Shown here: positions 17,179 to 25,500 of the stretch, piece by piece
Layout: each line of letters opens with the position of its first letter
How positions within the stretch are numbered: the stretch's first letter is position 1
Origin: UBA5972 sp964588725
GTDB taxonomy: Bacteria > Pseudomonadota > Alphaproteobacteria > Rhodobacterales > Rhodobacteraceae
Direction: 5' to 3'
NCBI GenBank assembly: GCA_964588725.1
Contig: CAZPQL010000003.1
Span: forward strand, 1-64,000
Length of the DNA stretch: 64,000 nt
The notes under the pieces: model-generated
The model's input: the letters and a program-made list of their open reading frames with translations, nothing else
Told to the model about the DNA's origin: nothing
Databases searched by the model: none
Made by a program: the position numbers and the translations under genes

Positions 17179-17784
17179 TCAAACCCACGGCGTGTTTTGG
17201 TTGTGTGCGCGCTCGAATCGCGCAATCGCCGCGGCTTTTTCCAGCGTCAGGCTGATATCGTCCAGCCCGTTCAGCAGACAATGCTTTTTGAAATTGTCTA
17301 TCTCGAACGTGTAAATCGATCCGTCGCTGCCCGATACAGTCTGGCTTTCCAGATCCACGGTGACCCGCGCGTTGGCCCCGCGTTCGGCATCTTCCATCAG
17401 TGCGTCAACCGCCGCTTGTGGCAGTACGATCGGCAAAATGCCGTTCTTAAAGCAATTGCTGTAAAAGATGTCTGCAAAACTGGTGGAGATCACGCAGCGC
17501 ACCCCGAAATCAAGCAATGCCCACGGTGCATGTTCGCGCGATGATCCGCAGCCAAAATTGTCACCGGCCACGATGATTTCCGCGTTTCTATAGGCGGGTC
17601 TGTTCAGCACGAAGTCAGCGATTTCGTTGCCGTCACCGTCAAAACGCATTTCGTCGAACAGGTTCGCACCAAGCCCCGAACGTTTGATGGTCTTCAGAAA
17701 CTGCTTGGGAATGATCATATCGGTGTCGATATTAATCAACGGCATCGGGGCTGCAATTCCGGATAATTTGTTGAACTTTTCCAT
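17179..17784 (-). CDS. leuD: 3-Isopropylmalate dehydratase small subunit
   Basis: With LeuC it isomerises 2- to 3-isopropylmalate. 201 aa from the ATG at 17784, the usual length; the frame upstream to 17805 is not needed. Motifs are INIDTDMIIPKQFLKTI near 20-36 and DNFGCGSSREHAPWAL near 70, the swivel-domain signature. The 222 bases upstream (to the membrane-protein end side at 16957-17178) hold no recognisable element. It lies on the leu strand, separated from leuC by three unrelated genes. Confidence 0.96.
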   Translation of the reverse strand: MEKFNKLSGIAAPMPLINIDTDMIIPKQFLKTIKRSGLGANLFDEMRFDGDGNEIADFVLNRPAYRNAEIIVAGDNFGCGSSREHAPWALLDFGVRCVISTSFADIFYSNCFKNGILPIVLPQAAVDALMEDAERGANARVTVDLESQTVSGSDGSIYTFEIDNFKKHCLLNGLDDISLTLEKAAAIARFERAHNQNTPWV

Positions 17785-17858
17785 AGCTGGCCCCGTCGAT
17801 TTCAATTCGGTCTTAATTCACCCCACTGACGAAAACAAGCGCCGCCATCAGCACAATC

Positions 17859-18677
17859 TCAGGGCAGTTTGAACGTCAGAGACGCCCAAAGCGATTCCCA
17901 CACCGGCCCTTTTTCGATGTCATCGTTTCCGGTGTCGCGCATGACAACCGCGTCCACCAAATATTCGCGCCCCGCATGGACGTCGATCACCGCCTGCCCC
18001 TGATCGTTGGTGTGATAGAACGCAACTTCCACATCGCCTTGGTCGTCCTTGGCGAACACCTCGATTTGGGCATTTACGCGTGGCGCACCCTCATACAACA
18101 CCAAGATCGGCAGCTGACTGCGCGCCTCGCCCGCATAGGGATTTTCAAGCGCGACGATTTCCGTACGTAATCCCACTTCGCGATCTGCACCTTTGGTGTC
18201 TCCAACCGTTACCAGTGATTTCGCAAACCGGCGATAGGATTCGGAAAACCCAAAATCGGGCAATCCACGCGCCGCGTGCCGTGCGAGCACCCCGGAAAAA
18301 TCTTTGTGGGTTACGAAATTCGTGAACTGTTCCAACGACTTATACTTCAAGTTCGAGTCTTTGGTCTCATGTACCAATATGTTTATGCCCGTCACAACGC
18401 TGGTCTGATCAAGTGCCGGTCGATCTCCCAACACGCCTTGAACCCGCTGAATTCCGTCGGCGGTTACTATATCAAAGCGTTCAAACCGACCGGGAAAATA
18501 GGAAAGATCCGATCCGGAAAATTTGATCCCCACACGGATGGCCGCAACTATACTTTCGCCTTCTCTGACATTATAACGCTCGGGTGATATCCAGAATTCA
18601 TGCGAATAAGCCAGCGGCGCGGACAAAAACACGACAATACAACCGATCAAACAAGTGAACTTCATTCGGGCCGACAT
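17859..18677 (-). CDS. DUF4198-type periplasmic protein
   Basis: 272 aa from the ATG at 18677 (AAGGA 9 bases upstream). Signal peptide MSARMKFTCLIGCIVVFLSA, cleavage after YS-H. The mature protein begins HEFWISPERYNV, the typical opening of DUF4198, a family of periplasmic beta-sandwich proteins found beside nickel/cobalt uptake genes (family knowledge). His at the new N-terminus and several acidic stretches could bind metal. It is divergent from a HupE/UreJ-like membrane protein, and the two start codons share a CATG. A metal-uptake pair is a reasonable inference. Confidence 0.78.
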   Translation of the reverse strand: MSARMKFTCLIGCIVVFLSAPLAYSHEFWISPERYNVREGESIVAAIRVGIKFSGSDLSYFPGRFERFDIVTADGIQRVQGVLGDRPALDQTSVVTGINILVHETKDSNLKYKSLEQFTNFVTHKDFSGVLARHAARGLPDFGFSESYRRFAKSLVTVGDTKGADREVGLRTEIVALENPYAGEARSQLPILVLYEGAPRVNAQIEVFAKDDQGDVEVAFYHTNDQGQAVIDVHAGREYLVDAVVMRDTGNDDIEKGPVWESLWASLTFKLP

Positions 18678-19818
18678 GGGCAAAATCCTTCGAAAGATTA
18701 TTGTTGGTTTTCTGCTGTGCGCGGCGTTGTTGTCAACCCAACCTATCGTGACCGCACAAGCCCACGAAATCCAACCCGCCGTTGCAGACGTGACCGTAGC
18801 TGGGGACTCGGTGACTTTTAGCGTATCGCTGCCGATCGAGCCGCTGATTGTTGGAATGAAACTGTCGGAACTTGCCAATACCAACGATTCACCGCTGGCC
18901 GCCCGCCACGACGCATTGCGCGGCACGGACCCTGCCACGCTGGAGGCCGCATTCAGGGACGCGTGGCCACAGATTCAGGCGGGCTTTGTGTTCAGAACAA
19001 ATGGCCGTCTTCTCGTTCCGGAAATTTTGTCGCTGCAAATCCCCGAAGTCGGAGACATCAATCTGCCACGCGAATCGATCCTGACGATTCGCACGCCGTT
19101 GTCGCCCGGAAACAGCAAGGTCACTATCGGCTGGGACAAGGATTTTGGCCCGCTGATCCTGCGTCAGACCGGCGGTGGTGAAGACGCCTATGCAGGGTAC
19201 CTGAAAGACGGCGAACTCAGCACCCCTTTGCCACGCGACGAGATCGAAACGGAAGCAACCTCCAAAGTCATTGCCCGCTATACCGTCATTGGGTTCGAGC
19301 ACATTGTCCCCAAGGGTTTGGACCATATCCTTTTCGTGTTGGGACTGTTTTTCTTTTCGTTGAATATTAGACCACTTTTGGCACAGGTCACCAGTTTCAC
19401 GCTGGCGCATACTGTTACGCTTGCGGCCGCCAGCCTTGGGGTCGTTTCAATTCCGTCCTCGATTGTCGAACCGCTGATCGCCATTTCAATTACCTACGTG
19501 GCGGTCGAAAATATTATCGGTGGCCAAATGTCCAAGCGGCGCTTGGCGATTGTTTTCATGTTCGGGCTTTTGCATGGCCTCGGATTTGCGTCGGTTCTCG
19601 GCGGAATAGGACTTGAACCGACCCGTTTCATTGTCGGGCTGATATCGTTCAATGTCGGCGTGGAACTGGGCCAGCTAGCAGTCATCACGGTGGCTTTTTT
19701 GGCGGTGGGCCTCTGGTTTGGCCGCAAAACCTGGTACCGTCGGTACATCACCATCCCGGCGTCCACCGTCATCGGCCTGACCGGCGCATGGTGGGCAATT
19801 GAAAGAACCCTGCTTTAG
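18676..19818 (+). CDS. HupE/UreJ-like membrane protein (putative metal permease)
   Basis: 380 aa: signal peptide MGKILRKIIVGFLLCAALLS, an extracytoplasmic domain of about 165 aa, then six membrane segments. The membrane part has GLDHILFVLGLFFF, FTLAHTVTLAAA and FGLLHGLGFASVLG, the His/Asp-bearing helices of the HupE/UreJ_2 family related to nickel/cobalt permeases. The ATG at 18676 has only a weak GGG upstream; a GTG at 18655 is in frame. It is head-to-head with the DUF4198 gene with no intergenic space. Metal identity is unproven. Confidence 0.82.
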   Translation: MGKILRKIIVGFLLCAALLSTQPIVTAQAHEIQPAVADVTVAGDSVTFSVSLPIEPLIVGMKLSELANTNDSPLAARHDALRGTDPATLEAAFRDAWPQIQAGFVFRTNGRLLVPEILSLQIPEVGDINLPRESILTIRTPLSPGNSKVTIGWDKDFGPLILRQTGGGEDAYAGYLKDGELSTPLPRDEIETEATSKVIARYTVIGFEHIVPKGLDHILFVLGLFFFSLNIRPLLAQVTSFTLAHTVTLAAASLGVVSIPSSIVEPLIAISITYVAVENIIGGQMSKRRLAIVFMFGLLHGLGFASVLGGIGLEPTRFIVGLISFNVGVELGQLAVITVAFLAVGLWFGRKTWYRRYITIPASTVIGLTGAWWAIERTLL

Positions 19819-19921
19819 TCTTCGAATGTGTTGTGAATATTGATTTGACTCGGCCCACAACCTCGGCGAAAATCTTTGAATTACGCCCATTTTTTCAGGA
19901 TATATTTATAGGAGAATTACG

Positions 19922-20800
19922 ATGGAAGTCAAAAATCACCGCATTGATTCTATTTGGTATAAGTCAACAAGTAATCTTAGTTCCGGAGCTATCACCCCGC
20001 GATTTATCGTCAACCATTATACCGCAGGCTGGAGCGGCACCGGCGCGCGCAACTGGCTTTTGGGCGCGGCCGGAGGCACGTCAAACCAGGGTTCGTCGGC
20101 CCATATGGTGATCGACCTGGACGGCGCGGCGTGGCAAATTGCGGCTTTTAACCGCCGTGCGTGGCACGCGGGGCCATCAAGATACGGCAATATCGCGGAT
20201 TTGAACAGTCATGCGATTGGGCTCGAATTCGTCAATCCGGGGTTTATGAAACCGACAGGCGACGGTGCCTGGGTGGACGACGCGGGCAACCGACGTACGG
20301 AAGACCAATTAAACGATCACGGTGGTTTTATTCTGGCCAAACATCCTATTGTCGGGTCGGGCACCTATGCGTGGCCGGTCTATACCGAGGCCCAACTGGC
20401 GACAGGGCGCGCCATAACGCTGGCAATCATCAACAAATACGACATCCGCGATATCATCACCCACGAGGAAATCGACAACCGTGGCTGGAAAACAGACCCC
20501 GGTCCGGCGTTTCCTCAACAATCGTTCAAGGACATGTTGGGCGAAGAGTCCAATGTCGCTCCAAACGGTGGCGACCACATAGTGACCGCCAGCCGTCTCA
20601 ATTTGCGGGGCCATCCCAGCACCGACGCCGAGCGTATCGTCCCGCCGGAATCACTGCCTAAGGGCACGACAGTCAGTGTCGAAAATCGTCTGGGTGATTG
20701 GGCGTTTATTACTGTAGTCAATGTGCCGGCGCCGGAAGACGGGCTTGTGCCGGGACTGAATGGCTGGGTTCACGGCGGTTATATCGCCAAGATATTCTGA
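19922..20800 (+). CDS. N-acetylmuramoyl-L-alanine amidase with C-terminal SH3 domain
   Basis: 292 aa. Residues 1-195 form an Amidase_2 domain: zinc His in FIVNHYTAG (about 31-39), SSAHMVIDLDG, and the second His and Asp ligands in ITHEEI and GWKTDPGPAFP. Residues 215-292 are a bacterial SH3-like domain (ASRLNLRGHPS, GWVHGGYIAKIF). No signal peptide is visible, so it may act on internalised peptidoglycan fragments, be released by lysis, or leave by another route. GGAG lies 7 bases before the ATG, and a TTGACT at 19845 could be a -35. Confidence 0.88.
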   Translation: MEVKNHRIDSIWYKSTSNLSSGAITPRFIVNHYTAGWSGTGARNWLLGAAGGTSNQGSSAHMVIDLDGAAWQIAAFNRRAWHAGPSRYGNIADLNSHAIGLEFVNPGFMKPTGDGAWVDDAGNRRTEDQLNDHGGFILAKHPIVGSGTYAWPVYTEAQLATGRAITLAIINKYDIRDIITHEEIDNRGWKTDPGPAFPQQSFKDMLGEESNVAPNGGDHIVTASRLNLRGHPSTDAERIVPPESLPKGTTVSVENRLGDWAFITVVNVPAPEDGLVPGLNGWVHGGYIAKIF

Positions 20801-20829
20801 TTACCCAAAGAGGCAGTTTAGCCGTCTCT

Positions 20830-22236
20830 TCAGGCAAATTCACGGACGTCGGTCAGATGTCCTGTCACCGCCGCCGCTGCCGCCATGGCGGGTGAGCACA
20901 GGTGTGTGCGCCCGCCGCGACCCTGCCGACCTTCAAAATTGCGATTTGACGTGGCGGCGCAACGTTCGCCGGGGGCTAACTGGTCTGGGTTCATGGCCAG
21001 ACACATGGAACAGCCCGCCAACCGCCATTCAAATCCCGCGTCGATAAAGATGTCGGACAGACCTTCCTCTTCGGCCTGCGCGCGCACAAGCCCCGAGCCG
21101 GGAACCACCATCGCCCGCAACCCGTCCTTGATCTTTTTGCCTTTCAACACCGCCGCTGCGGCCCGTAAATCCTCGATCCGGCCGTTGGTGCACGACCCGA
21201 TAAACACAGTATCAATCGCGACGTCTGTCAGTTTCTGACCCGGCGTCAGGCCCATGTAATCAAGCGCCCGCGATACGGCATCGACCTTGCCTCCGTCAAA
21301 ATGCGACGGATCGGGCACAACCGCGGTGATTGGCAATACATCCTCGGGTGAAGTGCCCCATGTAACCAGCGGCGCAATGTCTTCGCCCCTGATCACCAGA
21401 GCTTTGTCAAAATGAGCGTCTTCATCGCTGAACAGCGTTTTCCAATAGGTCAGCGCGGCCTCCCACATCGCGCCTTTGGGCGCATGGGGTCGGCCCATTA
21501 CATAGTCAAATGTTACCTGATCCGGCGCAATCAAACCTGCCCGCGCGCCGCCTTCGATCGCCATGTTGCACACGGTCATGCGGCCTTCCATGGTCAGATC
21601 ACGGATCGCTTTGCCGCAATATTCAATAACGTAACCGGTTCCACCAGCCGTGCCCGTGGCACCAATCACCGCCATGGTAATATCCTTGGCGGTCACACCG
21701 GGGCTGAGTTTGCCGGTGATCTCTACCTTCATATTCAGTGATTTTTTCTGAATCAGCGTTTGCGTCGCCAGAACGTGTTCAACCTCTGACGTACCAATCC
21801 CGTGCGCCAGTGCACCGAATGCACCGTGCGTGGCCGTGTGGCTGTCGCCGCACACTACGGTCATGCCCGGCAAGGTCCAGCCCTGTTCCGGCCCGACAAT
21901 ATGGACAATCCCCTGCCGCACGTCTTCAACCGGATAATAGACCAGCCCGAAATCGCGAGCGTTTTTATCTAAAGCTTCGACCTGGATGCGGCTTTCTTCG
22001 TTTTCAATGCCCTTGGCACGATCAAGCGTGGTTGGCACGTTGTGATCGGGCACGGCAATGGTCTGACCCGGCGCGCGCACCTTGCGCCCCGCCATGCGCA
22101 ACCCCTCAAAGGCCTGCGGCGACGTGACTTCGTGAACCAGATGGCGGTCGATATAAAGCAAACAAGTGCCGTCGTCCGCCTTGTGCGCCACATGCGCGTC
22201 CCAGATTTTGTCGTAAAGCGTCGATGCAGAGGCCAT
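20830..22236 (-). CDS. leuC: 3-Isopropylmalate dehydratase large subunit
   Basis: 468 aa aconitase-type [4Fe-4S] isomerase subunit, partner of LeuD. Cluster ligands are visible in FIGSCTNGRIEDLRAA and in CSMCLAMNPD near the C-terminus; VCGDSHTATHGAFGALAHG is the substrate-binding block. Length is normal. It is convergent with the amidase gene, with only 29 bases between stops. Confidence 0.96.
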   Translation of the reverse strand: MASASTLYDKIWDAHVAHKADDGTCLLYIDRHLVHEVTSPQAFEGLRMAGRKVRAPGQTIAVPDHNVPTTLDRAKGIENEESRIQVEALDKNARDFGLVYYPVEDVRQGIVHIVGPEQGWTLPGMTVVCGDSHTATHGAFGALAHGIGTSEVEHVLATQTLIQKKSLNMKVEITGKLSPGVTAKDITMAVIGATGTAGGTGYVIEYCGKAIRDLTMEGRMTVCNMAIEGGARAGLIAPDQVTFDYVMGRPHAPKGAMWEAALTYWKTLFSDEDAHFDKALVIRGEDIAPLVTWGTSPEDVLPITAVVPDPSHFDGGKVDAVSRALDYMGLTPGQKLTDVAIDTVFIGSCTNGRIEDLRAAAAVLKGKKIKDGLRAMVVPGSGLVRAQAEEEGLSDIFIDAGFEWRLAGCSMCLAMNPDQLAPGERCAATSNRNFEGRQGRGGRTHLCSPAMAAAAAVTGHLTDVREFA

Positions 22237-22311
22237 AACTGTCTTTCGAATTTCAGAGGTACGCGAATATCGCCTGAATAGACAGCGACGCCACCGGCTT
22301 CAAGGGCCTGA

Positions 22312-23325
22312 TCACAGTGGCGTGCCGCCCTGCCAAAGTGCTTCACCGGGGCGGATAAACCCAACTTCACGTCCGGCACGATTGATCTGCGTAGGCTGCA
22401 ACCGTTTGCGCACCAGCGGATGGTCGGCGTCGGCCACACCAAGTCGTACCAAAAGCGCAGCAATGGCGCATTCAGCCGCCCGCGTTGCACCGTCTTCAAT
22501 CTTGATCGCAACGCCTAACCGCGCGCCGGGTAATATCGCTACGAATACGCCCTCGGCACCGGTCTTGATCGACGCCATGCCGCCCATGGCCTGCATCAGT
22601 TCGGTGCAGGCCCGCGTTGTGCCCGCCACCAGTTCCGGTTGCCGTGCCATCGCCGCCACCAACCGCGCAGCCGCCAGATCGCGCACCCTGCTGCCGGTTT
22701 CGCCCGCCGCCATTTTGGCCATGGCACGCGCCAACCCGTGCAGCGTCGTGGCGAAATTTGGCGCCGAACACCCGTCAATGGCAAAGCCGTGCGAACTTGT
22801 ACCGGTCAGGTCTTCAAAAACTTCACGCACCGCCACCTGCACCGGATGGTCGATGTCGATATACTCCGGACCCGCGTGAAGGTGCCGCGCCAACGTCAGG
22901 AAACCCGTGTGCTTGCCGGAGCAATTGTTATGCATCTGACAAGGTAAGCTTACCTCTTTGATCAACAGATCGCGGGCTACGATATCACTTGGCTCCTGAG
23001 CACCGCACCGCAAGTCGCTGTCATCGAAACCGATGTCAGCAAGCCATTGCGTCACGCGGTCCGTGTGCATAGCTGCGCCTTGATGTGACGCACAGGCCAG
23101 TGCCAGATGTTCGACTTTCAGTCCAAAAGCCTCTGCCGCGCCGCTTTCCACCAGGGGAATTGCCTGAATCATTTTGCACGCCGAGCGCGGCAGAATAACT
23201 TTGTCAGGATTTCCCCAGGCGGCAACAATGTCGCCGCTGAACGTGCAGATCACCGCGTGGCCACTGTGGACGCTTTCCAGAATATCCCCCCGCCAAATCT
23301 CTGCCAATATTTCTGCCTGCGCCAT
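22312..23325 (-). CDS. L-asparaginase II family (Rhizobium-type) asparaginase
   Basis: 337 aa from the ATG at 23325 (GGGGA 5 bases upstream). Matches the rhizobial thermolabile asparaginase family, which is unrelated to E. coli AnsB: LPRSACKMIQAIPLVESGAAE, MHNNCSGKHTGFL, and DGCSAPNFATTLHGLA. Predicted to hydrolyse asparagine to aspartate and ammonia in the cytoplasm. It lies 75 bases downstream of the leuC start side on the same strand and is divergent from the ialB-like gene. Confidence 0.88.
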   Translation of the reverse strand: MAQAEILAEIWRGDILESVHSGHAVICTFSGDIVAAWGNPDKVILPRSACKMIQAIPLVESGAAEAFGLKVEHLALACASHQGAAMHTDRVTQWLADIGFDDSDLRCGAQEPSDIVARDLLIKEVSLPCQMHNNCSGKHTGFLTLARHLHAGPEYIDIDHPVQVAVREVFEDLTGTSSHGFAIDGCSAPNFATTLHGLARAMAKMAAGETGSRVRDLAAARLVAAMARQPELVAGTTRACTELMQAMGGMASIKTGAEGVFVAILPGARLGVAIKIEDGATRAAECAIAALLVRLGVADADHPLVRKRLQPTQINRAGREVGFIRPGEALWQGGTPL

Positions 23326-23513
23326 ATTTTCCCCGATTTTGCCGCCATTTGACCAATCTTGCGCGGAATTCCGCAAAGGGGCTGGAAAAAGACGTGATTT
23401 CTACGTTACACTGGGTTTACAGGTATTATTATGCAGGCCACAAAGTCCAGAGTTCCAGACAATGGAACCGTAAGCGACAGTACGAGGCGCGTCAGCTGGA
23501 GGCTGAGAGTAGA

Positions 23514-24053
23514 ATGAAAACATATGCAAAAGTTTTGACCGGAATCCTGACGCTGGCGCTGACCGGATTGGCGTTGCCCACGGTCGCACAGGAATCCACC
23601 AACCGTGTCGACGCCAAAACCGACTGGAGCGTTTTTGTCGAAGACAACCCGACCGAATGCTGGATAGTCTCGAGCCCTAAAAGCACGGTGAACACCAAAG
23701 ACGGTAAAGTTGTTGCAGTGAATCGCAGCGATATTCTGCTGTTTGTGTCTTTTCGTCCCGGTACAAATGTGTCCGGAGAAATAAGTTTTACGGGTGGCTA
23801 TCCCATCAAAGAGGGCACCACCGTCAACATGAAAATCGGTTCGGCCAGCTTTGAGTTGTTTGTCGAAGGTGAATGGTCGTGGCCTGCGTCTCCTGAAGAA
23901 GACCGTAAAATATCGACGTCAATGCAGCGGGGTGCTTCGGCCATTCTTACGGCGATATCGTCGCGCGGCACGCGTACCGAGGACACGTTTTCGCTGTTGG
24001 GCTTTACTGCCGCACTGGCCGAAGCCGAAAAGCGTTGCGGCGGCGGGCAATAG
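23514..24053 (+). CDS. Invasion-associated locus B (IalB) family periplasmic protein
   Basis: 179 aa from the ATG at 23514 with GGAGG about 11 bases upstream. Signal peptide MKTYAKVLTGILTLALTG, cleavage near VAQ-E. The mature domain DWSVFVEDNPTECWIVSSPK begins the IalB fold, and DGKVVAVNRSDILLFVSFRPG and the late single Cys (KRCGGGQ) fit the family. Named after a Bartonella locus, it is common in free-living alphaproteobacteria as an envelope protein of unknown role. The frame extending upstream to 23349 is not credible as coding. Confidence 0.82.
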   Translation: MKTYAKVLTGILTLALTGLALPTVAQESTNRVDAKTDWSVFVEDNPTECWIVSSPKSTVNTKDGKVVAVNRSDILLFVSFRPGTNVSGEISFTGGYPIKEGTTVNMKIGSASFELFVEGEWSWPASPEEDRKISTSMQRGASAILTAISSRGTRTEDTFSLLGFTAALAEAEKRCGGGQ

Positions 24054-24111
24054 CGCTTCACCCAGGCAAAAATTTGCTGTATTGCGGCGCTTTCAATTCA
24101 AAGTGACCCAG

Positions 24112-25368
24112 ATGAACCCCGCACGTCCCATTGCGCCCGATGTTCTGACCGTTCCCAGACAAGACGGGGCACCGTCCAAACCCAACCTGATCGGCCTGAC
24201 CCGCGCTGAACTTTCGGCTGAATTGGCGGGTCTCGGCACGCCCGAAAAACAGATCAAAATGCGCAGCGGGCAAATCTGGCAATGGATATACCAGAAAGGC
24301 GTAAGGACATTCGCCGAAATGACCAATCTGGCCAAGGATTACCGCGCTGCCCTGGACGATCATTTCACCCTGACGCGACCCGAGATCGTCACAAAACAAG
24401 TGTCAAGCGACGGCACACGCAAGTATTTGTTGCGGGTCAAAGGCGGTCACGAGGTCGAGACGGTCTATATTCCCGAAGAAACCCGTGGCACGTTGTGTGT
24501 CTCGTCGCAGGTCGGCTGCACGCTGACCTGTTCGTTTTGCCATACCGGCACGCAAAAACTGGTGCGCAATCTGACGCCCGCAGAAATCGTCGGTCAAATT
24601 CTGATCGCCCGCGATGATCTGGACGAATGGCCCGCGCCCGGACGCAATCCCAACGATGAATCGCGACTTTTATCCAATATCGTCCTGATGGGCATGGGCG
24701 AGCCGCTTTATAATTTTGACGCGGTGCGCGACGCCATGAAAATCGCGATGGACGCCGAGGGAATTGCACTGTCGCGCCGCCGCATTACGCTGTCGACGTC
24801 CGGCGTGGTGCCGGAAATCGCCCGCGCCGGTGATGAAATCGGCTGCATGATCGCCGTGTCGTTTCACGCCACCACAGATGAAGTGCGCAACACGCTGGTG
24901 CCGATCAACAAACGCTGGAATATCGCCGCTCTGTTGCAAGCGCTGCGGGATTATCCGCGCCTGTCCAATTCCGAACGCATTACCTTTGAATATGTAATGC
25001 TTAAGGGCATCAACGACAGCGACGCCGACGCTTACCGCCTGATGGAGCTGATCAGCGGCATTCCCGCCAAGGTCAACCTGATCCCGTTCAATCCGTGGCC
25101 CGGCGCGCCCTATGAACGGTCGTCCAACAACCGCATTCGTGCCTTTTCGGACATCGTGCACAACGCGGGGTATGCGTCACCGGTACGCCGCCCGCGCGGC
25201 GAAGACATCATGGCCGCCTGCGGCCAATTAAAATCGGCGACGGAAAGGGCGCGCAAAAGCAAAGCAGAGATCGAGGCGGAAGTTGCCGGTGACCAGGGCC
25301 GCATGGCACCCGGCGATGCACCGGCGGCCACGCCGGAAACGCCAACAACGGTAGCGATACCCAAATAG
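24112..25368 (+). CDS. rlmN: 23S rRNA (adenine-2503-C2)-methyltransferase
   Basis: Radical-SAM enzyme that methylates A2503 of 23S rRNA and A37 of some tRNAs. 418 aa from the ATG at 24112. The CxxxCxxC cluster is C136, C140 and C143 in CTLTCSFCHTG; SNIVLMGMGEPLYNFD and the late methyl-carrying Cys in GEDIMAACGQL are in place. The C-terminal 45 residues (KSKAEIEAEVAGD... then Ala/Pro/Thr-rich) are a low-complexity tail. The frame is open far upstream, through the ialB gene, but homology starts at NLIGLTR. Confidence 0.95.
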   Translation: MNPARPIAPDVLTVPRQDGAPSKPNLIGLTRAELSAELAGLGTPEKQIKMRSGQIWQWIYQKGVRTFAEMTNLAKDYRAALDDHFTLTRPEIVTKQVSSDGTRKYLLRVKGGHEVETVYIPEETRGTLCVSSQVGCTLTCSFCHTGTQKLVRNLTPAEIVGQILIARDDLDEWPAPGRNPNDESRLLSNIVLMGMGEPLYNFDAVRDAMKIAMDAEGIALSRRRITLSTSGVVPEIARAGDEIGCMIAVSFHATTDEVRNTLVPINKRWNIAALLQALRDYPRLSNSERITFEYVMLKGINDSDADAYRLMELISGIPAKVNLIPFNPWPGAPYERSSNNRIRAFSDIVHNAGYASPVRRPRGEDIMAACGQLKSATERARKSKAEIEAEVAGDQGRMAPGDAPAATPETPTTVAIPK

Positions 25369-25500
25369 GCGATCGCGGCTCCGAATAACCCCGTTACGAC
25401 CACCCGCATCGCGATGAAAAGCGCGACCGATTCCCGACGGGTATAAGAAACAGACTGAACGCGGTTATTTCCACGGCATTGTCGGCTTAATCCGCTGACA

